Positions 41,294 to 50,220 of a stretch of DNA of 64,000 bases are shown in pieces (the stretch's first letter is position 1; every line of letters starts with the position of its first letter). Under the pieces are notes generated by a model that saw only the letters and a program-made list of their open reading frames with translations, ran no database searches and had not been told where the DNA came from. The position numbers and the translations under genes are program-made. Origin of the DNA: Gemmatimonadales bacterium (GTDB lineage: Bacteria; Gemmatimonadota; Gemmatimonadetes; Longimicrobiales; Gaopeijiaceae); NCBI GenBank assembly GCA_007695225.1, contig REED01000045.1:1-64000 (forward strand), in the 5' to 3' direction.

Positions 41294-42355
41294 TCAGCCT
41301 TTCTCCCGTACCCCTTTGCCGCGACGGCGTCTCAGGTTCTCCAACATGTCCTCTGTCATGGCCTCCAGGTTCCACCGGGGGGTCCACCCCCACTCCTCCC
41401 GGGCCGCGGAGTCGTCCAGCGAGCGAGGCCAGGAGTCGGCGATGGCCTGGCGAACCGGATCCACGTCGAACTCCAGCCGGAACGACGGGAGGTGGGCCTG
41501 GATCGCCGTCGCCAGCCGCTCGGGGGTGAGTTGCATGGCGGTGACGTTGAAGGCGTTGCGGTGCCGGAGCCGGGAGGGATCGGCCTCCATGAGCTCCATG
41601 GCGGCCCGTACGGCGTCGGGCATGTACATCATGTCCAGCTGGGTGCCCCGGGCCAGGAATGAAGAATAGCTGCCCTCGTCCAGGGCGGCTTGGAAGATCT
41701 CCACGGCGTAGTCGGTGGTTCCTCCCCCGGGGGGCGCCGAATGGGAGATGATCCCGGGGAAGCGTACCCCACGGGTGTCCAGCCCGAAGCGGGTATGGTA
41801 GTAGTCGCAGAGAAGCTCTCCGGCCACCTTGCTCACTCCGTACATCGTCCGAGGGCGCTGGAGGGCATCCTGTGGCGTGGGGTCCCGGGGAGCGTCCGGA
41901 CCGAAGGCCGCGATGGAGGAGGGGGTGAAGAGAGCGCACCCCGTTTCCCGGCAGGCTTCCAGCACGTTCATCAGGCCCCCCAGGTTCACCTCGTAGGCCT
42001 TCAGGGGATGCCGCTCGCCCACGGCGGAAAGGAGGGCGGCCAGGTGGTAGACGACCTGTGGTCGGTGGGATCTGAACACTTCCCCCACGGCCTTCACATC
42101 GGTGCAGTCCAGCTGCCGGAACGGTCCCCGGTCCTCTCCATCTCCATCGCCGGCCCCATTTCCGGCCCCATCTCCGGATCCGTCTCCGGATCCATCCCCG
42201 GGGAGACCTTCAACGGCAGCACCGGAAAGGCCCCGTCCCTCCCGGGGGCGGAGGTCGGAGGCCAGGACCGATGCCTCGCCATAGGTGGCACGAAGGGCCT
42301 GGACCAGTTCCGTGCCGATCTGTCCGCCGGCACCGGTCACGAGGATTCTCGTCAC
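41294..42355 (-). CDS. Epimerase-type (SDR) L-threonine 3-dehydrogenase
   Basis: This 353-residue NAD-dependent enzyme belongs to the extended SDR (GalE-like) fold. It has the Rossmann motif TGAGGQIGTELV at the N-terminus, the catalytic Ser in FTPSSIAAFGP, YGVSK (Tyr and Lys), then the C-terminal VRFPGIISHSAPPGGGTTDYAVEIF stretch, which I associate with GalE-like threonine dehydrogenases of bacteria and animals. It would oxidise threonine to 2-amino-3-oxobutyrate for Kbl. After the second beta-strand it carries a Gly/Asp-rich insertion encoded by a 12-bp tandem repeat. The start is the GTG directly before the Rossmann strand; the frame is open to 42520 without coding character. Confidence 0.8.
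   Translation of the reverse strand: MTRILVTGAGGQIGTELVQALRATYGEASVLASDLRPREGRGLSGAAVEGLPGDGSGDGSGDGAGNGAGDGDGEDRGPFRQLDCTDVKAVGEVFRSHRPQVVYHLAALLSAVGERHPLKAYEVNLGGLMNVLEACRETGCALFTPSSIAAFGPDAPRDPTPQDALQRPRTMYGVSKVAGELLCDYYHTRFGLDTRGVRFPGIISHSAPPGGGTTDYAVEIFQAALDEGSYSSFLARGTQLDMMYMPDAVRAAMELMEADPSRLRHRNAFNVTAMQLTPERLATAIQAHLPSFRLEFDVDPVRQAIADSWPRSLDDSAAREEWGWTPRWNLEAMTEDMLENLRRRRGKGVREKG
42151..42198. repeat. Tandem repeat, four 12-bp units in the dehydrogenase gene
   Basis: Units CGGCCCCATTTC, CGGCCCCATCTC, CGGATCCGTCTC and CGGATCCATCCC follow each other without gaps. On the minus strand they encode a Gly-Asp-Gly-(Ser/Ala/Asn) run inside the cofactor-binding half of the enzyme. Confidence 0.85.
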
Positions 42356-42543
42356 GTGGGATCGCCTGCGCTCTCTGGAGTGGGTGGGTGGCCAGCCGCC
42401 AGCGGCTGGCCTGAGGCCGCATGTCGGGGCTCCCGGTGGTGGGGTGAACCCTCCCCCCCGGAAGTCGCCGGTGCGTCGGTGCGCACGGTGGGATATACTA
42501 TCCTCCCCTTTTCGGCGCATCCCCTCCCCCCTTCACCCCGGCC

Positions 42544-43761
42544 ATGCACCCCCCATCCTCCAGCCCATCGGGGCTCCCGGATCCGTACGTTCTGGAGGCC
42601 AGCGGACTCTGCCGACGCTTCGGGGAGCAGGTGGCGGTCTCGGAACTGGATCTGGCGGTGGCCCGGGGGGAGTACTTCTGCATCGTGGGGCCGTCGGGGT
42701 CCGGCAAGTCCACCCTCCTCCGCATGCTCGCCGGGTTCGAGCGTCCCGACGCGGGGGAGATCCGTCTGGCGGGGGTCCAGGTGGGCCGGCTGCCCCCGGA
42801 GCGGCGAGACCTCAACACCGTCTTCCAGGGCTACGCTCTCTTTCCCCACCTCACCGTGGAGGAGAACGTCCAGTTCGGACTCCGGATGAAGGGTGTGGCT
42901 TCCGGGGACCGGCGCCGCCGGGCCTCCGAGGCGCTGGAACTGGTGGGACTGGCAGGATACGGGTCCCGCAAGCCCGCCACCCTTTCCGGAGGGGAGCAGC
43001 AACGGGTGGCGCTGGCCCGGGCGGTGGTGAATCGTCCCGCAGTTCTCCTTCTGGACGAACCCCTCGCAGCGCTGGACCGGAAGCTCCGCCTCCGGATGCA
43101 GGACGAACTCCTTCGGATCCAACGGGATGTGGGGATCACCTTCCTCCACATCACCCATGACCAGCAGGAAGCGCTCCGCCTGGCGGACCGTTTGGCGGTG
43201 ATGCGTCGGGGCCGATTTCTCCAGGTGGGTCCCCCTTCACAGGTCTACCAACGTCCTTCCACCGCCTTCGTGGCGGGCTTCCTGGGGAATGCCAACCTCC
43301 TGGAGGGGATCCTCCTGGAGGGATCGCCACCCCGGGTGCGGATGGAGGAGGGTGTGGTCCTGGAACTCCCGGAGGATCCGGAACTCCCGGATGGCTTCCG
43401 CCTCCCGGCACCCGGAGAGCGGGTGGAGCTGGCCATCCGTCCGGAAGCCATCGGGCTGGCCGGCCCCGAGGCCGGCCCGGAGGACGAGGCGGGACCCGGC
43501 GGAGGGGAAAACCGGATCCAGGGTCGACTGGAGAGGAGGCAGGCCCTGGGGGGAGTGGAGGAGCTTACCGTCCAGGCCGGCCGGCTCCTGCTGGAGGTCC
43601 ATGTGGCGGCCGCCCGGAGTCGGAGCCTCCCCCAGCCGGGAGAGGGGGTGACCCTGATCCTGCCTCCGGAGGACCTGGTCCCCCTGGCTCCGGACGGGAC
43701 CGCTTTCCAGGAAGGGCGGCACGAGGGGCACGCGTCGACCGGGATCCGGACGGGGCGGTGA
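42544..43761 (+). CDS. potA: Spermidine/putrescine-type ABC transporter ATPase
   Basis: This 405-residue ATPase powers uptake by the two permeases encoded next. It has Walker A GPSGSGKST (about residues 50-58), a Q-loop in VFQGYALFPHLTVEENV, the signature LSGGEQQRVALARA, Walker B VLLLDEPLAALD, and the switch His in HITHDQQEAL. The C-terminal ~150 residues form the regulatory TOBE/OB region typical of PotA/MalK-type subunits, here with an acidic Gly-rich insertion (about residues 310-325). TATACT at 42494-42499 is a plausible -10 box. The stop overlaps the potB start (GTGA). Confidence 0.88.
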   Translation: MHPPSSSPSGLPDPYVLEASGLCRRFGEQVAVSELDLAVARGEYFCIVGPSGSGKSTLLRMLAGFERPDAGEIRLAGVQVGRLPPERRDLNTVFQGYALFPHLTVEENVQFGLRMKGVASGDRRRRASEALELVGLAGYGSRKPATLSGGEQQRVALARAVVNRPAVLLLDEPLAALDRKLRLRMQDELLRIQRDVGITFLHITHDQQEALRLADRLAVMRRGRFLQVGPPSQVYQRPSTAFVAGFLGNANLLEGILLEGSPPRVRMEEGVVLELPEDPELPDGFRLPAPGERVELAIRPEAIGLAGPEAGPEDEAGPGGGENRIQGRLERRQALGGVEELTVQAGRLLLEVHVAAARSRSLPQPGEGVTLILPPEDLVPLAPDGTAFQEGRHEGHASTGIRTGR

Positions 43762-44621
43762 GGACGGGGCTCGGCGGGAGGAGGGGACTGCTCTGGACCG
43801 TGGGGCCGGCCACCGCGGCGCTGGTGGGCCTCTTCCTGGTCCCCCTGGGGATCGTGGTTCTCTATGCCTTCCTCACCGCCAGTCCCCTGGGGGAGCCGGT
43901 GCCGCCCTTCACCCTGGGGAACCTGGTGGGTTCCGTCGATCCCCTCTACCTCCGGATCCTCCTCCGAAGCCTGAAGCTGGCCTTCCTCACCACCGCCGCG
44001 TGCCTCGTCATGGCCTTTCCCGCGGCGTGGATGCTTCGGGAGGTGAGGGGGCGGGCCCGGACGATCCTTCTTCTGGCCCTGGTTCTGCCCTCGTGGACCA
44101 ACCTCCTGGTGAAGAACTACGCGTGGATCGTGCTGCTGCGGCGGGAAGGGGCGGTAAACACCGCACTCACCCGGCTGGGACTCATCTCCGAACCCCTGCC
44201 GCTTCTCTTCAATGAGGGTGCGGTGCTGGTGGGGCTCGTCCACACCTTCCTTCCCTTCATGGTGCTTCCCCTCTTCGTCTCCCTGGAGAAGATGGACCCG
44301 GCGCTCCTGGAGGCGGCCCGGGACCTGGGGGCCGGCGCGTGGGCCCGGTTCCAGGCGGTGATCCTTCCGGCGGCGGCCCCGGGCATCGCCGCCGGGTCCA
44401 TCCTGGTGTTCATCCCCTCGCTGGGGGCCTTCGTGACTCCGGACCTCCTGGGAGGACCCCAGGGGATGATGGTGGGGAACCTCATCCAGAATCAGATGCT
44501 TCTGGCCCGGGATTGGCCTTTCGGCGCGGCCCTCTCCCTCTGGCTCATGGTCCTTTCCCTGGGGGTCATCCTGGCCTTCCTCCGTCTCTCCCGGAGGACG
44601 GGCGCCGAGGAGATGCTTTAG
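43758..44621 (+). CDS. potB: Spermidine/putrescine-type ABC transporter permease
   Basis: This 287-residue inner-membrane permease has six hydrophobic helices and the ABC-permease EAA loop, seen as LLEAARDLGAGAWARFQAVILPAAAPGIAAG (about residues 180-210). NNLLVKNYAWIVLLR-like sequence (LLVKNYAWIVLL) is typical of PotB. It forms the translocation pore with PotC. Translation starts at GTG overlapping the potA stop; a single base separates its stop from the potC start codon. Confidence 0.88.
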   Translation: MRTGLGGRRGLLWTVGPATAALVGLFLVPLGIVVLYAFLTASPLGEPVPPFTLGNLVGSVDPLYLRILLRSLKLAFLTTAACLVMAFPAAWMLREVRGRARTILLLALVLPSWTNLLVKNYAWIVLLRREGAVNTALTRLGLISEPLPLLFNEGAVLVGLVHTFLPFMVLPLFVSLEKMDPALLEAARDLGAGAWARFQAVILPAAAPGIAAGSILVFIPSLGAFVTPDLLGGPQGMMVGNLIQNQMLLARDWPFGAALSLWLMVLSLGVILAFLRLSRRTGAEEML

Positions 44622-44622
44622 C

Positions 44623-45447
44623 ATGGTCAGTCAGGGGTTCGGCGAGGGACCGAGGGGCCTGGCGGATCGGATGCGATCACGGTTGGGGGACGCCTGGCTC
44701 TGGGGCGTCCTGGCCTTCCTCTACCTTCCCGTGCTGGTGCTGGCGATCTACTCCTTCAACGCCTCTCGCTTCGCCCTGAGCTGGGAGGGGTTCACCCTGG
44801 AGTGGTACCTGAGGGTGTTCACCAGCCCGGAGATCGCCCGGGCGGTCCGAAACACCCTTGTGGTCTCCCTCGTGTCCACCGCCGTATCCACCGTCCTGGG
44901 TACCGCCCTGGCAGTGGGCCTCCACTTCCATCGCTTCCCGGGACGAAACCTGTTGCGGGGCGGTTTCTACCTCCCCATCCTCATCCCCGACATCATCCTG
45001 GCGGTGGCGCTCCTCTCCTTCTTCGCCCTGGTGGCCTTCCCCCTGGGGCTGGGCTCCATCGTCCTGGCCCACGTCTCGTTCCAGATCTCCTTCGTGGCGC
45101 TCCTGGTGCGATCCCGCCTCCAGGCCTTCCCCCTCTCCCTGGTGGAGGCGGCCCGGGACCTGGGGGCGGCCCCGGGCGAGGTGGTGCGGAGGGTGGTGCT
45201 CCCCCTGGCGGCGCCGGGAATCGTGGCCGGGGCCCTGGTGGCGTTCACGCTCTCGGTGGATGATTTTCTCATTGCCTATTTCACCGCCGGAGCCGGAGCG
45301 TCCACCCTTCCCATCCGGATCTATTCCATGATCAAGCGCGGAGTGACCCCGGAAGTGAATGCCCTGGCCACCCTTCTCCTCCTCTTCTCCATCGTCACCA
45401 TCACCGCCTCCATGTGGGTGCTCCGACGGGGGAGCCAGGAACCATGA
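44623..45447 (+). CDS. potC: Spermidine/putrescine-type ABC transporter permease
   Basis: This 274-residue permease has six helices with LYLPVLVLAIYSFNAS at the first helix, the PotC hallmark, and an EAA loop LVEAARDLGAAPGEVVRRVVLPLAAPGI (about residues 175-205), followed by TLSVDDFLIAYFTAG, which is also characteristic. It pairs with PotB. The binding-protein gene begins inside its stop codon (ATGA), so the four genes form one translationally coupled operon. Confidence 0.9.
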   Translation: MVSQGFGEGPRGLADRMRSRLGDAWLWGVLAFLYLPVLVLAIYSFNASRFALSWEGFTLEWYLRVFTSPEIARAVRNTLVVSLVSTAVSTVLGTALAVGLHFHRFPGRNLLRGGFYLPILIPDIILAVALLSFFALVAFPLGLGSIVLAHVSFQISFVALLVRSRLQAFPLSLVEAARDLGAAPGEVVRRVVLPLAAPGIVAGALVAFTLSVDDFLIAYFTAGAGASTLPIRIYSMIKRGVTPEVNALATLLLLFSIVTITASMWVLRRGSQEP

Positions 45448-46622
45448 GCCGCCGGGAGGTGGGCCGGAGCGCCCGAACCCGGATCCGGTCCTGGTCCCTC
45501 TTCCAGGCTCCCCGGAGGGGACTGGCTTCGGGGCTGGCTCTCCTCCTGGTTCTTGCCGGAGGGTGTGGCTCCGGCCCCGATCTCCCCCCGGAGGTAGAGC
45601 GGTGGGGGCTCACCGTGGAGACGGCGCGGCTCCAGCCCACCCTCAGGGTCTTCAATTTCCCCGACTACCTGGATCCGGACCTCATCCGCCTCTTCCGGGA
45701 GACCTACGGGGTTCGGGTGGTGCAGGACTTCTTCGATACCAACGAAGCCATGATGGCCCGGGTTCGGGCCGGCGGCGGAAGGCAGTTCGACCTGGTGGTG
45801 GCCTCGGACTATGCGGTGGAGATGATGGTGGCCGCCGGCGAACTGGCCCCCCTGGACCCGGAGCTCCTTCCCAACTGGAGGCATCTCCATCCCCGATTCC
45901 TTGGGCTTCCGTACGACCCGGAGAACCGGTATTCCATTCCCTACCAGTGGGGCACCACGGGGCTGGGAGTCCGGACGGATCGGATCCAGGGCGACCCCCA
46001 GGCCCTGGCCACCTGGGCCACCCTATTCGAGGCCGAAGGGCCGCCTCTCCGCTTTGCTCTCCTGGATGATCCCAGGGAGACCATCGGCGCTGCCCTCCTG
46101 TATCTCGGCTACTCGGTGAACTCCACCGACGACGGGGAGCTGGCCCGGGCGGAAGCCCTCCTGGCTCGGGCCCGGGACCGGGCCGTGGCCTTCACCCCGG
46201 CCACCACGGGGAGGGACCTGCTGGTGGCGGGAGAGGTGAATCTGGCCCACAACCATTCCGGGGACGTGGCCGCGGCCCGCCAGGACCGGCCCGGGATCCT
46301 CTACCTCATCCCCCGGGAGGGGGCGGTGATCTGGGCGGACAACATGGTGATCCCTGCCGGAAGCGCCGGAAGCTACACCGCCCACGTCTTCATGAACTTC
46401 CTCCTGGATCCGGAGATCGGCGCCCGCCTCACCAACGACATCCGCTACCACTCCCCCAACGAGGGGGCCTGGCCCCACCTGGATCCGGAACTCCGAGAGG
46501 AAATGGGCCAGGTGATGGCTGAGGGCGCATTGGACCGCCTGGAGTTCATCCGGGACGTGGGGGAGGACCGCCGGAAGTTCGACCGGCTCTGGACCCGGGT
46601 CCGGGCCGGAGGCGGGGGGTAA
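45444..46622 (+). CDS. potD: Spermidine/putrescine-type substrate-binding lipoprotein
   Basis: This 392-residue lipoprotein has a signal ending LAGGC (Cys near residue 40). The mature protein has the type II periplasmic binding fold of PotD/PotF: LRVFNFPDYLDPDLIRLFRE, VVQDFFDTNEAMMARVRAGG, FDLVVASDYAVEMMVAAGEL, PYQWGTTGLGVR, and IPREGAVIWADNMVIPAGS. The last segment contains the Asp expected to bind the substrate amine. The operon probably imports polyamines, though other amino compounds cannot be ruled out from sequence. Confidence 0.88.
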   Translation: MSRREVGRSARTRIRSWSLFQAPRRGLASGLALLLVLAGGCGSGPDLPPEVERWGLTVETARLQPTLRVFNFPDYLDPDLIRLFRETYGVRVVQDFFDTNEAMMARVRAGGGRQFDLVVASDYAVEMMVAAGELAPLDPELLPNWRHLHPRFLGLPYDPENRYSIPYQWGTTGLGVRTDRIQGDPQALATWATLFEAEGPPLRFALLDDPRETIGAALLYLGYSVNSTDDGELARAEALLARARDRAVAFTPATTGRDLLVAGEVNLAHNHSGDVAAARQDRPGILYLIPREGAVIWADNMVIPAGSAGSYTAHVFMNFLLDPEIGARLTNDIRYHSPNEGAWPHLDPELREEMGQVMAEGALDRLEFIRDVGEDRRKFDRLWTRVRAGGGG

Positions 46623-46631
46623 GGACGACCC

Positions 46632-46868
46632 TCACCCGCTCCCCTTGCCCCTGGCACCCACGAAGAACGCCCCGGCTCCCGCCAACAGGATGAGGACGGA
46701 GGCCCAGAGGGGGATCCCCAGGCGCTCCTCCCGCTCTGCGCTCACTTCCAGCGGCCCCACATCCACCACCGTTTCCTCGGTGACGTAGGAGATCCCATCG
46801 ATGAAGAGGGATCCCACTCCCACGACCAGGAGCACCACCGCCAGTAGCAGCCATCCATTCCTTTCCAT
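46632..46868 (-). CDS. Small two-helix membrane protein (DUF3185-like)
   Basis: This 78-residue protein has two hydrophobic helices (residues 5-22, 55-72) around a charged loop with TEETVVDVGPLEVSAEREER. The pattern resembles small DUF3185-type membrane proteins; I am not certain of the family. GGGAGG seven bases before the ATG decides the start at 46868. It starts one base after the stop of the DUF4105 gene, so the two are likely co-translated. Confidence 0.6.
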   Translation of the reverse strand: MERNGWLLLAVVLLVVGVGSLFIDGISYVTEETVVDVGPLEVSAEREERLGIPLWASVLILLAGAGAFFVGARGKGSG

Positions 46869-46869
46869 C

Positions 46870-48201
46870 TCAAGCCTCCCTCGAGGTGGCTCCTGCTCCT
46901 GGGGCACTCCGGTGCAGCGTCCGGGCCACCCAGGCCAGGGCCAGGTTCACCGGAAGGGCCACCGCCACCACCTCGGCATTCCCCTGGCCCAGAAGCTGGA
47001 CCCCCTGGAGGAGGGCTACAAGAAGGGAGAGGGCAGCCACCAGCGCGGCCATCCCCCAGGCCACCCGTCCCGGCCATCCCCGGGCCCGTTCCGGAGAAAG
47101 TACCGATGGGAGGAGGAGGAGTCCCATGGGCAGAGCCAGGGGGCTCATGTAGAAGAGATTCAGGTTCCACTGGATGAAGACGTGATCGGTGAACCAGGCC
47201 GTCACGAGCAGGATCCCCAGCGCGCCGGCGAATAGCGACCACCCCAGGGCCAGCCCTGCCAGGAGGATTCGCTCCATACGGCGGCCCTCCCCTCCTGCGA
47301 TTCGGAGGGCCAGCCAGGACAGGGCTCCGGCGAGTGCCAGCCCCGCCAGCAGGAACCCGAAGGAGAAGGAGGGCGGTCCCGCCGGGGCAGGGGGGCGGGT
47401 CGCCTGGTACACCACCTGTCGCGGTCCCAGGAGAGGGACCGTGGCGCCGGACGCTTCCGGGGCGGGGAGCTGGAACTCCTCCAGGAGCTCCAGCATCACC
47501 ATGGGGATGAACATGCCTTCCCATTCGGTGGTGGGCCGGTCCCCCCGGAACCCCAGGAGGAAGGAGAGTCCCTGGTCGATCCAGGCCGTGCCCTGCACGA
47601 GCCGGCGGGTGTGCCAGCGGTAGGAGTGGGGCGTGACCCGGTCCTGGAAGTGAGCCTGGAGGCGCCCGTCCAGCACCCGGTCCAGGACGTCCCGGATCCG
47701 GGTGGAGCAGTTGTCCCGAAAGTAATCGTAGATGTAGTGCCGGTTCTCCTCCCGCGCGTTCCAACGGACGAAGGCGTCCAGCTCCGCTGCCTGTGCCTGG
47801 GTCAGTCTCACCTCGTTGGCGTAGACGCTCCGGTCGGCCCGGATGTACTCCTGGAGCATGCGGTCCGGCGGGAATCCGCCCATGGAATACCGCATGGTCC
47901 CCCGGAGGAATCGGGGGATGAAGTCCACGTCACCGAAATTGAAGAGTCCCCAGTTCCAGGCCACCTCCTCGCCGGTGGCCTCGTTTCGGACCAGGAGGGC
48001 GTTGTGGCCGAACTTCTCCCAGACCTCGTCTCCCTGGTCCATGGTGAGGAGAAAGACCCGGAGGGGCCCCTCAGGGGACCCGGCCAGGGTGTCGGCCTCG
48101 GCGGGAGTCTGTGCCGGGGGTTCGGTGCCCAGCAGGTCATTCGAGACCGGGGACCCCCAGAGGGGGAGGGTGGCCAGCAGGGTAAGGAGGATCGCCTTCA
48201 A
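46870..48201 (-). CDS. DUF4105/Lnb-type membrane protein, putative lipoprotein N-acyltransferase
   Basis: This 443-residue protein has a signal peptide, a periplasmic domain (about residues 45-260) and five or so hydrophobic helices in the last 160 residues. The periplasmic domain shows VWEKFGHNALLVRN, with a His, and YDYFRDNCSTRIRDVLD, with a Cys, the two conserved blocks of DUF4105, now called the Lnb N-terminal periplasmic domain. Lnb proteins in Bacteroidota have been reported to N-acylate lipoproteins in place of Lnt; a thiol-based mechanism with this Cys and His is my reading. The many lipoproteins in this window would be substrates. It diverges from sppA. Confidence 0.75.
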   Translation of the reverse strand: MKAILLTLLATLPLWGSPVSNDLLGTEPPAQTPAEADTLAGSPEGPLRVFLLTMDQGDEVWEKFGHNALLVRNEATGEEVAWNWGLFNFGDVDFIPRFLRGTMRYSMGGFPPDRMLQEYIRADRSVYANEVRLTQAQAAELDAFVRWNAREENRHYIYDYFRDNCSTRIRDVLDRVLDGRLQAHFQDRVTPHSYRWHTRRLVQGTAWIDQGLSFLLGFRGDRPTTEWEGMFIPMVMLELLEEFQLPAPEASGATVPLLGPRQVVYQATRPPAPAGPPSFSFGFLLAGLALAGALSWLALRIAGGEGRRMERILLAGLALGWSLFAGALGILLVTAWFTDHVFIQWNLNLFYMSPLALPMGLLLLPSVLSPERARGWPGRVAWGMAALVAALSLLVALLQGVQLLGQGNAEVVAVALPVNLALAWVARTLHRSAPGAGATSREA

Positions 48202-48292
48202 CGGAACCTCCCCCGGGGAGTTCGGGTTGAGGAGCGTGGCGGCCCGACGGGTTTCAGGGCCTGGGGCCGGAATCCTCGCCGGCGGGAGGTGA

Positions 48293-48313
48293 CCCCGTCA
48301 AGGGATGACGGGG
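48293..48313. promoter_or_regulatory. Perfect dyad in the lnb-sppA divergent gap
   Basis: CCCCGTCA (48293-48300) and TGACGGGG (48306-48313) are perfect inverted repeats separated by five bases, centred in the 246-base gap between two divergent genes. The spacing suits an operator, but no regulator gene lies next to it. Confidence 0.35.
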
Positions 48314-48447
48314 AGTCCTCTTTCCGTGTAGTTGGGACCCCGTCGTGCCATCGAGGTGCCATCCCCCGTTGAGGTGGATGGGGGCTCCCGGTAGCTTTTC
48401 CCTCGGGCGCCGGCCCCTGACCGAAGCCCTCCGCCTTTCCCTCTCGG

Positions 48448-50220
48448 ATGTCCCCCATGAAGCGTTTCCTCGTCATCGCCCTCGCCTCCCTGGGTGGGCT
48501 GGTCCTCCTCACTTTCCTGGTCCTGCTCGTGGCAGGGAGGGCACTTCTTGCGCCGGCCTCGATCCCGGACCGGGTGATCCTCACCCTGGACCTGGAGCGC
48601 GGGCTGGTGGAGACGGCCCCCCGGGACCCCCTCCTCCTGGCGCTGGAGCGCCGGCGCCTCAAGGTCCGGGAAGCGGTGGACGCCCTCCACCGGGGTGCCG
48701 AGGACGATCGGGTGCTGGGACTCTGGGTCAAGGGTGGGGATTCCCCCGGGGGGTGGGGTCGATCCCAGGAGCTTCGGGACGCGGTGGCGGTCTTCCGGGC
48801 CTCGGGGAAGCCCACCGTCCTCTTCGCCGAAACCTTCGGTGAGTTTCTCCCCGCCCACGGGGCCTACCACCTGGCCACCGCCTTCGAACACGTGATCCTC
48901 CAGCCCTCGGGAGAGGTGGTGGTGGCGGGACTGGCCGCGGAGGCCCCCTTCTTCGAAGGCGCCCTGGAGAAGCTGGACATCGAGGCCCGGTTCGACGCCC
49001 GCGGGGAGTACAAGGACGCCGGGGACATCTTCACCCGGGACGGCTTCTCCGATTCCTCGAGGGAGGCGCTGGAGGCCCTCCTGGGCTCCCTCCTGAGTAC
49101 CTTTCGGGACGGGGTGGCCCAGGGGCGGGGGCTGCCGCCGGACTCGGTCCGGGCCCTCCTGGACCGGGGGCCGTTCCACGCCGAGGAGGCGCTGGCCCTG
49201 GGACTGGTGGACGAGCTGGGATACCGCGACGAGGCCATGGCCCGCATGGAAGCCCGGGTGGGCGGGGGGACGACCGAGCTCTCCGTTCGGGAATACCATG
49301 CCCGGGGCGGGCGGGCCTGGGACCGGGGAGCCCGGATCGCGGTGATCTACGGATTGGGTGCGATCCAGCGGGGGAGCTCCGGCTTCGACCCCCTCTCCGG
49401 AGACGGGGCCATGGGAGCCTCCGACGTGGCCGCTGCCTTCCGGGAGGCCGTGGAGGACGACCGGGTTCGGGCCATCCTCTTCCGGGTGGATTCGCCCGGG
49501 GGCTCCTGGGTGGCCTCCGACGTGATCCGACGCGAGATCCTCCGGGCCAGGGAGGAGGGGAAGCCCGTCGTGGTGAGCATGGGGAACGCGGCGGCTTCCG
49601 GGGGCTACCTCATCTCCTCGGGGGCGGACCGGATCGTGGCCCATCCCACCACCATCACCGGATCCATCGGGGTGGTGGCCGGCCGCTTTGTCCTGGAGGA
49701 TTTCTTCCAGCGACTGGGGGTCACCTGGGACCGGGTGGAGGTGGGGGAGTCGGCGGGCTACCTGGGCGGCATCGAGGACTTCACCGACGAGGAGTGGGAG
49801 CACTTCCAGGCCACCCTGGACCGGATCTACGAGGGATTCGTGGAACGGGTGGCCGAGGACCGGGGGATGGAGGTGGATCGCGTGGACGCCGTGGCCCGGG
49901 GACGGATCTGGACGGGTAGGGACGCCATGGAGCTGGGTCTGGTAGACGAGCTGGGCGGGTTCGGAACCGCAGTCGCGGTAGCCCGGGACCTGGCGGGGCT
50001 CGAGGTCGACGCTCGGGTACAGCTCAGGGTCTACCCGGCCGAGCCCACCCTCTTCCAGCTCCTCATGGAGGAGGGCTGGGGGGTCCAGGCGTCGGAGGGA
50101 CTGTCCGGGGGACTGGTCTCCGGCCTGCTGCGTGGGGCAGCGCGTAGCCTGGGCCTTCCCGGCTCCACCGCTCCTGCCCAGCCCGTCCGACTCCCCTTCT
50201 TCCAGGTGGAGGGAGGATGA
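48448..50220 (+). CDS. sppA: Signal peptide peptidase SppA, long (67K) type
   Basis: This 590-residue protein is anchored by one N-terminal helix (residues 8-30) and has two tandem Clp/crotonase-like domains, as in E. coli SppA. The catalytic dyad is split between them: Lys189 in EYKDAGD in the first half and Ser384 in GNAAASGGYL in the second, corresponding to Lys209 and Ser409 in E. coli. It degrades leftover signal peptides in the membrane. Length is normal for the long type. Its stop overlaps the start of the ABC-F gene (ATGA). Confidence 0.92.
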   Translation: MSPMKRFLVIALASLGGLVLLTFLVLLVAGRALLAPASIPDRVILTLDLERGLVETAPRDPLLLALERRRLKVREAVDALHRGAEDDRVLGLWVKGGDSPGGWGRSQELRDAVAVFRASGKPTVLFAETFGEFLPAHGAYHLATAFEHVILQPSGEVVVAGLAAEAPFFEGALEKLDIEARFDARGEYKDAGDIFTRDGFSDSSREALEALLGSLLSTFRDGVAQGRGLPPDSVRALLDRGPFHAEEALALGLVDELGYRDEAMARMEARVGGGTTELSVREYHARGGRAWDRGARIAVIYGLGAIQRGSSGFDPLSGDGAMGASDVAAAFREAVEDDRVRAILFRVDSPGGSWVASDVIRREILRAREEGKPVVVSMGNAAASGGYLISSGADRIVAHPTTITGSIGVVAGRFVLEDFFQRLGVTWDRVEVGESAGYLGGIEDFTDEEWEHFQATLDRIYEGFVERVAEDRGMEVDRVDAVARGRIWTGRDAMELGLVDELGGFGTAVAVARDLAGLEVDARVQLRVYPAEPTLFQLLMEEGWGVQASEGLSGGLVSGLLRGAARSLGLPGSTAPAQPVRLPFFQVEGG

